Assembly (NCBI GenBank): GCA_016294035.1
Contig: JAEDCT010000002.1
Location: 62,001 to 126,000 of the forward strand
Length of the DNA stretch: 64,000 nt
From: Treponema sp.
GTDB taxonomy: Bacteria; Spirochaetota; Spirochaetia; Treponematales; Treponemataceae
Direction: 5' to 3'
Shown: positions 54,127 to 62,338 of the stretch, one piece after another
How positions within the stretch are numbered: position 1 is the stretch's first letter
Layout of the letters: each line of letters opens with the position of its first letter
Notes under the pieces: generated by a model
The model's input: only the letters and a program-made list of their open reading frames with translations
What the model was told of the DNA's origin: nothing
The model's database searches: none
Translations under genes and position numbers: made by a program

Positions 54127-55410
54127 TTATTTTACTTCAACACGCTTAATGTGAGCTCCAAGTGACTGAAGCTTTTCCACGAGATGTTCATATCCGCGTT
54201 CAATCTGATAAATGTTGCTGATACGACTTTCACCACGGGCTGCCATTGCAGCAATCACCATGGCCATTCCAGCTCTTACATCCGGAGACACAAGATGCTG
54301 ACCGTGGAGGGAACTTGGTCCGGTAACTACGGCACGATGAGGATCACACAAGGTAATTCTTGCACCCATGCTGATAAGTTTATCAACAAAGAACATTCGG
54401 CTTTCGAACATTTTTTCAAAAATCAGGACAGTCCCTTCAACCTGAGTTGCAATTACTGTCATGATGGAAGTCAAATCAGGCGGGAATCCAGGCCACGGAG
54501 AATCATCAATTTTTGGAATCATTCCGCCAAGATCTGTGTTCACCTTCATTTCCTGATCTGCAGAAACAGTAAGAACATCACCTTCAATATCCCATCTGAT
54601 TCCAAGCTTGTTGTATGAAATCTTAAGTGGGCGCATGTCATTCTTGTTTACTCCGGTAATCTTAATTGATCCATGAGTTGCCGCAGCAAGACCAATAAAT
54701 GAACCGATTTCCATGAAGTCAGGACCAATGGTAAAATCACATCCCTGAAGACTTTCAACACCCTCAATCTGAAGAATATTGGAACCAACACCTGTGATTT
54801 TTGCACCCATGGCATTTAACATGTCACACAAATCCTGAACATGAGGCTCACTTGCTGCATTTGTAATTTCTGTGTGACCTGCGGCAAGAACTGCAGCCAT
54901 GACTGCATTTTCAGTTCCAGTTACCGAAGTCTCATCAAGAAACAGGTCAGCACCAACAAGTTTATTTGCAGTAAACTCAAATTTACTGTCAATTGAAACC
55001 CTGGCACCCAATTCTTCAAGTGCAAGGAAATGTGTATCAAGTCTGCGTCTGCCAATTACGTCACCTCCAGGAGGAAGCATGACAGCCTTTCCGGTTCTTG
55101 CAAGAAGGGGTCCGGCAAACAGAATTGATGCCCTGATTTTCTTGCTCAAATCTGCAGGAATTTCATTCTTTACAATTTTTTCAGCTTTAATCTGCCATGT
55201 GTTATTTTCGATTTTCTTAACTTCTGCACCAAAAGCTTCCAGAATCTGAAACATTACTCCAGTGTCTTCAATTTCTGGAACATTACGCAAAGTAACAGTC
55301 TGATCCGTAAGCAAAGTTGCAGCAATACAAGGCAAAGCAGCATTTTTGTTTCCGCTTGCTTTTATTGTTCCGCGAATAGGAAATCCGCCTTCAACTAAAT
55401 ATTCGTACAT
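54127..55410 (-). CDS. murA: UDP-N-acetylglucosamine 1-carboxyvinyltransferase, Asp active-site variant
   Basis: 427 aa. MYEYLVEGG, SGNKNAALPCIAATLL and IRASILFAGPLLAR are MurA hallmarks. It adds enolpyruvate to UDP-GlcNAc, the first committed step of peptidoglycan synthesis. At the active-site loop the sequence is PPGGDVIGRR, so the usual Cys (position 115 in E. coli) is Asp, a change known to give fosfomycin insensitivity. The start at 55410 is set by the promoter TTGAAT-17-TATAAT seven bases upstream; an ATG at 55419 overlaps that TATAAT box, and a longer frame from 55470 runs past the whole promoter. Confidence 0.95.
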   Translation of the reverse strand: MYEYLVEGGFPIRGTIKASGNKNAALPCIAATLLTDQTVTLRNVPEIEDTGVMFQILEAFGAEVKKIENNTWQIKAEKIVKNEIPADLSKKIRASILFAGPLLARTGKAVMLPPGGDVIGRRRLDTHFLALEELGARVSIDSKFEFTANKLVGADLFLDETSVTGTENAVMAAVLAAGHTEITNAASEPHVQDLCDMLNAMGAKITGVGSNILQIEGVESLQGCDFTIGPDFMEIGSFIGLAAATHGSIKITGVNKNDMRPLKISYNKLGIRWDIEGDVLTVSADQEMKVNTDLGGMIPKIDDSPWPGFPPDLTSIMTVIATQVEGTVLIFEKMFESRMFFVDKLISMGARITLCDPHRAVVTGPSSLHGQHLVSPDVRAGMAMVIAAMAARGESRISNIYQIERGYEHLVEKLQSLGAHIKRVEVK

Positions 55411-55417
55411 AAAATCC

Positions 55418-55446
55418 ATTATAGAAATAAACAGAGAAAAATTCAA
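55418..55446 (-). promoter_or_regulatory. Sigma70 promoter, leaderless arrangement (murA)
   Basis: On the minus strand: TTGAAT (55446-55441), 17-bp spacer, TATAAT (55423-55418), seven bases, ATG. Confidence 0.7.
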
Positions 55447-55456
55447 TTTTGAACAG

Positions 55457-55510
55457 GAATATCCCCTCACGGACGGATAATTAATTGACTATAAAAATAC
55501 TACCAGTCAA
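55457..55510 (+). repeat. Solo terminal repeat related to the MITE
   Basis: GAATATCCCCTCACGGACGG, 13 bases, then TATAAAAATACTACCAGTCA. The last 20 bases are identical to the left end of the 43704-43908 element and the first 20 are closest to its right end. There is no second end nearby. It lies just upstream of the murA promoter and of trxA. Confidence 0.65.
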
Positions 55511-55604
55511 CTGCGAATAAAAATATCCATGAAAAAAATTGTGGAATTAATGAACAGATTGAATTATATTTATTTATAGATACTTTTTTTTGGGGAGGAT
55601 CATT

Positions 55605-55919
55605 ATGGTAGAAAAAATTCGTGGAAATAATCTGGAAAAAGCAGAAAAGAGCAAGATTGCACTGATAGACTTTTCGGCAACCTGGTGCGGTCCCTGCAGA
55701 ATGCTTGAACCCGTTCTTGAAGAAGTTTCAGAAGAACTAAAGGGACAAGTTGATTTTTTTAATTGTGATGTAGACCAGAATCCGGATCTTGCACAGAAAT
55801 TTGGCATCATGAACATTCCGGCATTGATTATCCTAAAAGATGGAAAACCAGCTGCAAACACCGTTGGATTTCAGCCAAAAGAAAATCTCCTTGAATTCAT
55901 AAAGAGCTCCATGCAGTAA
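55605..55919 (+). CDS. trxA: Thioredoxin
   Basis: 104 aa. The redox site is WCGPC in FSATWCGPCRML, and the cis-proline loop is NIPALIIL. It reduces disulfides in cytoplasmic proteins using electrons from thioredoxin reductase; a reductase-like flavoprotein is encoded at 61336. The ATG at 55605 follows GGGGAGG. A TTG at 55590 inside this ribosome site was rejected. Confidence 0.95.
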   Translation: MVEKIRGNNLEKAEKSKIALIDFSATWCGPCRMLEPVLEEVSEELKGQVDFFNCDVDQNPDLAQKFGIMNIPALIILKDGKPAANTVGFQPKENLLEFIKSSMQ

Positions 55920-55970
55920 TTTGCCCGAACAAAAATATTAGCTTAATGCTTAATATGAAAAGGACGAGAC

Positions 55971-57026
55971 ATGGTTATTTTTCAGATAATTTTCATTGCT
56001 TTACTCTTTCTGTTAATTGGATTTCTCTTCAGATCATATCGATTGACAAAATCCGAATTAATCTTGAAAAAAGGTGAATTATTTGAATTACAGAAACAGC
56101 TTGATGAATCAAGAAAATCAAATGAAAATCTCATTAATACAAAAACCTTTTCTGACTCCCTCACGGGATGCCTCAACAGATTTTCATTCCTTGGAGAACT
56201 GAAAAAAATTTCTGAGTCAACTGCCTCATACGGAGTAATTTATGTCGGAGTAAATTCCCTTGACTATATTAACCGGCATGAAGGATTTTCAGCCGGAGAC
56301 AACAAGATCATAAAAGTTCATTCAATTCTCAATAATTTCTTCAAAGACGAAAACTCATCCATCTACAGAATTAATGGCGGAACATTTGCAATCATAATGG
56401 AAGAAATTGACTATGATGAATTCCAGAGCAAAGCATCACTTCTTGTGGCACAAAACAAAATGGAAAAATTATTCAGCGCAGGAAAAGCATGGTGCCTCAA
56501 CGGGAAAAACATTCTGGAAGCCCTTTCAAGTGCAGAAGACAATATGCGGTCTGCAAAATATTATTACTATGCAAACAATGTAATGCTGAACACTAATCAC
56601 AACAAGACAGATATTGATGTTGTTGCAAACCTGTGCAGGCAATACACTTGCATCGGCATTCTTGACGTAAAGACACAGCTCATGCATCTTTACAGAAACA
56701 ACGGATTGAACGAAGACATCAACACATATATGAACGGGAGCCTCTACCAGCCGACACGCCTTATGTATGCAAAAAGATTTGTTGTTGAAGAAGACCAGGA
56801 AAAATTTGCAAAGGATTCTGACATCAACAAAATAATGGAAAGCCTCAAGACAAGCAACGTTTACACACTGTACTACAAATCAACTCAGGAACTTCATGGC
56901 GGTGATGACATTACATACAGCCAGTGGAACTTCAGTTATTCCGGCGACAAGTCAAAAATAATTTTTGCAACACAAGAAATTAGCCTGGAAGAATACATTA
57001 AAAACAAAAAATCTAGCGTGCAATAA
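55971..57026 (+). CDS. Membrane protein with degenerate GGDEF domain
   Basis: 351 aa. One N-terminal membrane helix (~2-23), a coiled coil (~25-55) and a GGDEF-like domain (~58-200; SFSDSLTGCLNRFSFL) are visible. At the active site the sequence is RINGGTFAIIME in place of GGDEF, so cyclase activity is unlikely; it could bind cyclic di-GMP or act by dimerisation. The C-terminal ~150 residues are of unknown fold. Start with AAAGGACGAGAC before the ATG. Its last 14 bases overlap the converging NusG-II gene. Confidence 0.8.
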   Translation: MVIFQIIFIALLFLLIGFLFRSYRLTKSELILKKGELFELQKQLDESRKSNENLINTKTFSDSLTGCLNRFSFLGELKKISESTASYGVIYVGVNSLDYINRHEGFSAGDNKIIKVHSILNNFFKDENSSIYRINGGTFAIIMEEIDYDEFQSKASLLVAQNKMEKLFSAGKAWCLNGKNILEALSSAEDNMRSAKYYYYANNVMLNTNHNKTDIDVVANLCRQYTCIGILDVKTQLMHLYRNNGLNEDINTYMNGSLYQPTRLMYAKRFVVEEDQEKFAKDSDINKIMESLKTSNVYTLYYKSTQELHGGDDITYSQWNFSYSGDKSKIIFATQEISLEEYIKNKKSSVQ

Positions 57027-57384
57027 CATCAAATTCCTTGTTTTTAGTATTTGATTCAACTCGCAGGATCACATCATTTGGCAAACAAGCAGCCCAGTCG
57101 CCGGGACCAGAAAGAAAACCCATATTAATGCAATTCTTGTTTGCACATGGAGACTCAACCACACAGGCTTTTCCTTCCCTGATTATGACTTTTGTGATTC
57201 CTTCAAGTCCTTCAAATTTCAGTTCTGAATCCTTGTCCAGGGGATAGATAAATTCATCTTGAGGAGTTGTAACTACCAGCATTAATCTGCCTGAAGTGCG
57301 GTTTCCAAGAAAATAGAAAAATGAAAAAACTACAATGGAAGCAAAGATTAGTCCAAAGACAACATCCAAAACCTTGATTTTCAT
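57013..57384 (-). CDS. NusG domain II (NGN-II) membrane protein
   Basis: 123 aa. One N-terminal membrane helix (~8-28) followed by the small beta-domain with VESPCANKNCINMGFLSG, the Cys motif of NusG domain II proteins found beside Rnf, Gx transporter and ApbE genes. Its role in electron transfer or flavin handling is inferred from such neighbourhoods. The promoter TTGAAA-17-TAAATT, seven bases before this ATG, fixes the start; a longer frame from 57420 would start inside the -35 box. Confidence 0.82.
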   Translation of the reverse strand: MKIKVLDVVFGLIFASIVVFSFFYFLGNRTSGRLMLVVTTPQDEFIYPLDKDSELKFEGLEGITKVIIREGKACVVESPCANKNCINMGFLSGPGDWAACLPNDVILRVESNTKNKEFDVIAR

Positions 57385-57391
57385 CGGTTCA

Positions 57392-57443
57392 AATTTATCA
57401 TACTGACAAAGTATTTTCAAATCATCTTTTTTTCTGCTATGCT
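57392..57443. promoter_or_regulatory. Overlapping divergent leaderless promoters (NusG-II and ApbE)
   Basis: Minus: TTGAAA (57420-57415), 17 bp, TAAATT (57397-57392), seven bases to ATG 57384. Plus: the same hexamer read as TTTCAA (57415-57420, weak -35), 17 bp, extended TGC-TATGCT (57438-57443), six bases to ATG 57450. The two genes share the -35 region, so they are likely regulated together. Confidence 0.5.
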
Positions 57444-57449
57444 TTTGTC

Positions 57450-58484
57450 ATGAAGATTTATTTTCTGGTGCCGGCGTTTTTTATGGCATTGTTTGCTTCA
57501 TGTACAAAATCTGTTTCTCCGCTGCAAATTTCATGCATGGACACAATCTGCACTGTAAACGCATACCATGACGGATCAAAAAAACTGTATTCACAAATTG
57601 AAAAACGGCTGGAACAAATCGACAGCAAATTCAGTATTTCAAATCCATCTTCAGACATCTCAAAAATCAACAATCTTACAAAATCACAATCTCTGGTGGT
57701 TTCAGATGATGTTGCATACGTTCTTGGGGTTGCATTAAAAACAGCGGAAATTTCCCAGGGTGCATTTAACCCGGCTCTGGAAGAATTGATTTCACTCTGG
57801 AACATTAATTCAGCCAGCCCAAAAGTTCCGGAACACAGCATGATACAAAAAGCACTTTCATGCAGCGACTGGAAAACAATTCACATAAATGGAAACACTG
57901 TGAAAGTTGATTCTGATTCAGTTAAAATTAATCTCGGTGGAATTGCAAAAGGTTTTGCGGCAGATGAAATTGTTAAAATACTGAAAGCCAATGGAGTAAA
58001 GAAATCCGTCATCGACTTAGGCGGAAACATTTATGTATATGGAAAAAAAAGCAGCAACTTAAAATGGACCGTTGGTGCAAAAAATCCCGAAGAACCGGAT
58101 GGGGATCCGCTGATACTAATAAAAACCTTCGAGACAAGTGTTGTTTCCAGCGGAACATACGAGCGATACTTTGTTAAAGACTCAATCAGGTACCATCACA
58201 TATTTGACCCGGAGACAGGTTACCCTGCAGACAAAAATCTGACACAGGTTACAGTCATTTCAAGAAAAAGCATTATTGCTGACGTTCTTTCAACAACGGC
58301 ATTTGTTCTTGGCAAAGACAAAACCCTTGAACTGCAGGATGTGTTTCAAAAAGAATTCAACACAAAAATTGATTTTATATTCGTTGAAAAAGGAAACATG
58401 GTTTCGTGGACAAAAAATCCGGATATTGAAATCACAACAAGATTACGAGCGCCATGCATCAACGAGGGTGGAATCAATCATTGA
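57450..58484 (+). CDS. apbE: FAD:protein FMN transferase / Ftp-like flavin-trafficking lipoprotein
   Basis: 344 aa. The signal peptide ends in the lipobox FASC (Cys 18). ApbE motifs: FSISNPSSDISKINN, ISQGAFNPAL, LGGIAKGFAADEIV, VIDLGGNIYVYG and HHIFDPETGYPAD. The enzyme attaches FMN to threonines of Rnf/Nqr-type proteins or, as Ftp of T. pallidum, hydrolyses FAD. It sits between NusG-II and the Gx transporter, a typical electron-transport neighbourhood. Its 3' end overlaps the converging Gx gene by 42 bp. Confidence 0.9.
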   Translation: MKIYFLVPAFFMALFASCTKSVSPLQISCMDTICTVNAYHDGSKKLYSQIEKRLEQIDSKFSISNPSSDISKINNLTKSQSLVVSDDVAYVLGVALKTAEISQGAFNPALEELISLWNINSASPKVPEHSMIQKALSCSDWKTIHINGNTVKVDSDSVKINLGGIAKGFAADEIVKILKANGVKKSVIDLGGNIYVYGKKSSNLKWTVGAKNPEEPDGDPLILIKTFETSVVSSGTYERYFVKDSIRYHHIFDPETGYPADKNLTQVTVISRKSIIADVLSTTAFVLGKDKTLELQDVFQKEFNTKIDFIFVEKGNMVSWTKNPDIEITTRLRAPCINEGGINH

Positions 58485-59474
58485 AATAAAATTTTTCCTG
58501 GTGATTATTTCTTTTTTTTCAAGAAGCAGTGGAAGATAGTGGGACATTCCTGCTGCATAGCGCCCGGCTGCACCCGGGAAATTTATTCTGACAGAACACA
58601 TGCATTGACTTGCAAAAACCATGGCACATAACCTTCCACTTTTCATGAGTCCTGAAAAAAGTGCGCCCTGAGTAACGGAAAACTTTCCAAAATTCCACAA
58701 AACCTTTCCGTAAGGCGAGAACAATGAAATCAGTGTCATTGTGAATATCAAAATAAAGGAAGGCAAAATTCTGATTTTTTTTCTTAACAATAATGATGCA
58801 AAAAGAAAAACTGCTCCCAGTGAATAAACAAAAATCAAACTATCAGTAAAACAGATAAGCACAAACCCGCAGACAAAAATGGCAGCAATCACATACTGCC
58901 AGACAGAATTGTTTTTTTTAGTGATAGAGTAATTAATTTTTCCATAATCAGTGCTTTCAAGAATTTCTTTGTACCACAAGGATTTTTTTTCAAACACGCA
59001 GGCAAAAATTCCCAGAGCTGCAGAACAAACCAGGGTAACAAGAAGCATGAAGGGAATTGCATATCTGATTCCACTTCCAAAAAGCAGGAACCAGGCAAGA
59101 ATAATCTGTGCACCATTGTTAAAAAGAGCGCCCATCAAACTGATTCCTACAAATGAAATAATTTTACGTGAACAAACTGAATGCAGGAAATACATTACAA
59201 AACTTGAGGCAAAAGTTCCGGAAACAGAAAATATAAACACATAGGAAAAAATTGTTCCAGAAACCAGGCCCTGGCTCAAAACCTTAAGCAGCGCAAGAAA
59301 AAAATATTCCCGGCGTCTCATGACAGGCAGTGCAAGAACAAGAGGAAGATTTGCAAGTCCTATTCGGAAAAACGGAAGTGGTTTTGGAATTGCAGTCTCA
59401 AGTGCAGACATAAGAAAGCACAAGACAGCAAAAAAAATCACTCGCTTTTCACAAATTTTTTTATTGGTGAACAT
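58443..59474 (-). CDS. Gx transporter family protein with EcfT-like C-terminal half
   Basis: 343 aa. Residues 1-170 (ALETAIPKPLPFFRIGLANLP, LLKVLSQGLVSGTIFSYVF) match the Hpre_diP_synt_I/Gx transporter family, S-component-like membrane proteins often next to ApbE and NusG-II. The C-terminal half (LISLFSPYGKVLWNFG, SGLMKSGRLCAMVFASQCM) resembles the membrane part of EcfT transmembrane proteins. The start at 59474 has a TTGATT-17-TAATCT promoter eight bases upstream; a GTG at 59492 has no ribosome site. A flavin or similar precursor as substrate is an inference from the context. Confidence 0.72.
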   Translation of the reverse strand: MFTNKKICEKRVIFFAVLCFLMSALETAIPKPLPFFRIGLANLPLVLALPVMRRREYFFLALLKVLSQGLVSGTIFSYVFIFSVSGTFASSFVMYFLHSVCSRKIISFVGISLMGALFNNGAQIILAWFLLFGSGIRYAIPFMLLVTLVCSAALGIFACVFEKKSLWYKEILESTDYGKINYSITKKNNSVWQYVIAAIFVCGFVLICFTDSLIFVYSLGAVFLFASLLLRKKIRILPSFILIFTMTLISLFSPYGKVLWNFGKFSVTQGALFSGLMKSGRLCAMVFASQCMCSVRINFPGAAGRYAAGMSHYLPLLLEKKEIITRKNFISMIDSTLVDAWRS

Positions 59475-59555
59475 GTGATTACAGATTATCACCCGAAATA
59501 AAAAAAATCAAAACCAATTTCCATGACTTTAATCTGATTTTCACAGGACATAATT

Positions 59556-59584
59556 TTGTAACAATTTTTTTTTCATGTTATAAT
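59556..59584 (+). promoter_or_regulatory. Sigma70 promoter, near-leaderless arrangement
   Basis: TTGTAA (59556-59561), 17-bp spacer carrying TG at the extended position, TATAAT (59579-59584), nine bases, ATG at 59594. Confidence 0.65.
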
Positions 59585-59593
59585 ACATAAATT

Positions 59594-60325
59594 ATGATCG
59601 AAGCATACAGATTATTTATTGTAATTTCTTTTCTCTTTTTCTTTGGCGGAATTCTCGGATGGTTTATTGAACTGTTTTTCAGAAGATTAAACACAAAAAA
59701 GAATCCGGAAAAAATATGGTACAATCCAGGATTTTTGACAGGTCCATGGCTGCCTGTCTACGGATTTGGTGCAATTGTACTTTTTACAATCAGTGTTCTT
59801 GAAGAATCCTTTTTCAACACAAGAACATTTGGAATCATTCACTATGGAATAATGTTCCTCATCATGGCTGTTTTTATGACTCTGGTAGAATACATTGCAG
59901 GCAAAATATTTATCCAGGGAATGCACATCAAGCTTTGGGACTACTCAAAGGAATGGGGCAACTTTCAGGGAATTATCTGTCCAAAGTTTACTTTTTTCTG
60001 GGGACTTCTAAGCGCCGTCTACTATTTTTTTATTTTCCCAAAATTCAAGATTCTTGTTTTCTGGTTTACAGAGCATCCATGGTTTTCTTTCATCGTTGGA
60101 ATAATCTTCGGATTGTTCAGCATTGATTTTGGATTTGCAGTTCATCTTGGAACTGTTATCAGAAAAAAGGCAATGGAAATTGACCGAAAATCTGCAGTGG
60201 ACTTTCAAAAACTTCAGGGAAAACTAAAATCAGGAAAACTTTCAATTCATTCATCATCACTTTTTCTTACGAACAAAATTGATCAGTTTGAAGATTTTGT
60301 AAAACGAAGCCCGTCAAAAAAATAA
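59594..60325 (+). CDS. CmpB-type putative ABC transporter permease (ABC_trans_CmpB)
   Basis: 243 aa, about six membrane helices. GGILGWFIELFFRRL, KIWYNPGFLTGPWLPVYGFG and IVEYIAG-like LVEYIAGKIFIQG followed by LWDYSKEWGNFQGIICP are the conserved elements of this family of membrane proteins. Although called putative permease, no ATPase gene is near and the function is unknown. It converges on hydE with a 3-bp gap. Confidence 0.82.
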   Translation: MIEAYRLFIVISFLFFFGGILGWFIELFFRRLNTKKNPEKIWYNPGFLTGPWLPVYGFGAIVLFTISVLEESFFNTRTFGIIHYGIMFLIMAVFMTLVEYIAGKIFIQGMHIKLWDYSKEWGNFQGIICPKFTFFWGLLSAVYYFFIFPKFKILVFWFTEHPWFSFIVGIIFGLFSIDFGFAVHLGTVIRKKAMEIDRKSAVDFQKLQGKLKSGKLSIHSSSLFLTNKIDQFEDFVKRSPSKK

Positions 60326-60328
60326 AAG

Positions 60329-61339
60329 CTACTTTGGATCACCACGGCAAACTGAAATTTTCAATCCGCAGTCTTCAATAATTTTTTCCAGCAGTTTATG
60401 GCCTTCACTGGATTCACTTCCTGTGGAGGCTTTTTTGTCATACAGTGAATAATCCTTTCTGGTTTCTACTGGTGAAAGATTTGGCATGACAACATTGGCC
60501 CCAGCTTTTAGTGCACGAATACGACCATCTTTGGATAATGTTGCAACAGCTGTAGTAGCAGGAATCAATGCGTGGGGAAACTCAAGTCTTAACACTGAAA
60601 TCAATTTTACAGTCAACTCAAGATTCCCTGCAGGAAAATTTCCAAAAGGAGTTTTTGAATGTGGAATAAAAGGACCAATTCCAATCATCTGAGGCTCAAG
60701 GTCTTCCAGAAAATGAATATCAGCAATAATTGAATCAAGGGTCTGAAAAGGGCTGCCAACCATAAATCCGCTTCCAACCTGATAACCAATTTCTTTGAGG
60801 TCATAAAGGCATTTTTTTCTGTTTTCAAAAGTCTGATTTTTTGGATGAAGTTTTATATAGTGCATGAAATCAGCAGTTTCATGACGAAGCAAAAACCTGT
60901 CACATCCTGCATCAAAATATTTTGCATAGCTTTCCCTGGATTTTTCTCCGATTGAAAGAGTCACGGCACAATCTGGAAAATCTTTTTTTATTGACGAAAC
61001 CAGATCAACAATTTTTTCATCATCGTAAAACAAATCTTCTCCGCCCTGAAGTACAAAAGTTCTGTATCCCAAATCGTAGCCTTTTTTACAGCAATCCAGA
61101 ATCTGTTCCTTCGAAAGTCTGTACCTTGAAAGTGAATCATTTTCTTTTCGCAGGCCACAATAGAAACAATTGTTCCTGCAAAAATTTGTAAATTCAATGA
61201 GCCCCCTCAAATACACATCATTTGAATAGACTCTTGTTCTTACATCAAAGGCTCTTGCACAAAGCGTGGAAGAATCATACTCCTGAGAAAAAATTTCCTT
61301 AAGTTCAGAATCAGAAAACCGTTTTGGAGCAATCATCAT
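60329..61339 (-). CDS. hydE: [FeFe]-hydrogenase maturase HydE (radical SAM)
   Basis: 336 aa. The radical SAM cluster motif is CRNNCFYCG (CxxxCxxC) in LIEFTNFCRNNCFYCG; the GYRTFVLQGGED, FLLRHETAD and MVGSPFQT segments are HydE hallmarks. The enzyme helps build the dithiolate ligand of the H-cluster in the cytoplasm, so the organism should have [FeFe] hydrogenase genes elsewhere. It starts within the stop of the flavoprotein gene (ATGATG overlap), so the two are translated together. Confidence 0.9.
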   Translation of the reverse strand: MMIAPKRFSDSELKEIFSQEYDSSTLCARAFDVRTRVYSNDVYLRGLIEFTNFCRNNCFYCGLRKENDSLSRYRLSKEQILDCCKKGYDLGYRTFVLQGGEDLFYDDEKIVDLVSSIKKDFPDCAVTLSIGEKSRESYAKYFDAGCDRFLLRHETADFMHYIKLHPKNQTFENRKKCLYDLKEIGYQVGSGFMVGSPFQTLDSIIADIHFLEDLEPQMIGIGPFIPHSKTPFGNFPAGNLELTVKLISVLRLEFPHALIPATTAVATLSKDGRIRALKAGANVVMPNLSPVETRKDYSLYDKKASTGSESSEGHKLLEKIIEDCGLKISVCRGDPK

Positions 61340-62199
61340 TTTTCAGCATCAAGAAATGCAACGGCACTTAAGGCAGCAACATTTCCCTCACCAGCAGCCT
61401 TAACATACTGATATGGAAGTCCAGTTATATCACCACAAGCAAAAAGCCCTGGAATGTTTGTACGCATTTGCCTGTCAACCATAACATGACTTTCATCAAG
61501 AACAAGACCTGGCACAAGCTGATTAGGCCTTAATGCCTTTCGGATAATAAAAACACCATCAACATCGTAAGTTTTTTTTCTAAGCTGCAGGGACTCAACC
61601 TTCATGGTGCCTTCAATTTTAACCGGAGCATCAACAACAGTTTCTATTGAATCAATCTGCGGATTCCAGTCACCGGCATAAAGTTTAACATATACAACTT
61701 TCTGACAAAGCTCACTCAAATATTTTGCATCAGATTCAGCTTCTCTGTCGTAGGCAAGAACTGCAACTGTTTTTCCCTTGTAGAAATTACCATCGCAGGT
61801 AGCACAATAGCTTACTCCCCTTCCAAGAAATTTTTCCTCACCATCAACCGGATTTCCAAAATTCACGCCTGTTGCAAGAATCACAGATTTTGCCTCGTAT
61901 GAAGAATTACCGCTTCCCTGAAGTGAAAAATATTTTCCCATGGCATAGACCGCATTGATTCTGTCATTCAATTGATTGACCTGCATTTTTTCCAGATGAC
62001 CTGAAAGTCTTTTTGAAAAATCACTGCCAGATATTTCTGGTAATCCAGGGTAATTTTCAATGCACATGGACTTTTCAATCTTTGAACTAGTCTTTTCAGA
62101 ACCAAACAAAACCACTGATTTATTCCTGAGCTTTGCAGTTATTGCAGCACTAATCCCGGCAGGACCTGTTCCTATAATTGCAATATCAAACTGTTCCAT
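61336..62199 (-). CDS. Thioredoxin reductase-like FAD-dependent oxidoreductase
   Basis: 287 aa. FAD-binding GTGPAGISAAI at the N-terminus, the redox pair in SYCATCDGNFYKG (CATC) and the C-terminal GLFACGDITGLPYQYVKAAGEG are those of thioredoxin reductase. The NADPH-binding loop is unusual: KTVAVLAYDREAESDAKYL departs from the usual GGGxSA glycine motif, so the electron donor may not be NADPH. It is the first gene of a two-gene operon with hydE, with GGAGG before the ATG. Confidence 0.85.
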   Translation of the reverse strand: MEQFDIAIIGTGPAGISAAITAKLRNKSVVLFGSEKTSSKIEKSMCIENYPGLPEISGSDFSKRLSGHLEKMQVNQLNDRINAVYAMGKYFSLQGSGNSSYEAKSVILATGVNFGNPVDGEEKFLGRGVSYCATCDGNFYKGKTVAVLAYDREAESDAKYLSELCQKVVYVKLYAGDWNPQIDSIETVVDAPVKIEGTMKVESLQLRKKTYDVDGVFIIRKALRPNQLVPGLVLDESHVMVDRQMRTNIPGLFACGDITGLPYQYVKAAGEGNVAALSAVAFLDAEK

Positions 62200-62303
62200 G
62201 GAAACCTCCAGAAATTATTTTGAAAAAAAACATTCATAAAAAATATAATGACGAAGCCAACAAATTTCAATTTAAGAATCACAATAAAATAACCAGGTAT
62301 CAA

Positions 62304-62332
62304 TTCACAAAAAAGATTTGTAGCACTAGAAT
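62304..62332 (+). promoter_or_regulatory. Sigma70 promoter, leaderless arrangement
   Basis: TTCACA (62304-62309), 17-bp spacer, TAGAAT (62327-62332), six bases, ATG at 62339. No ribosome site. Confidence 0.6.
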
Positions 62333-62338
62333 ACATCT

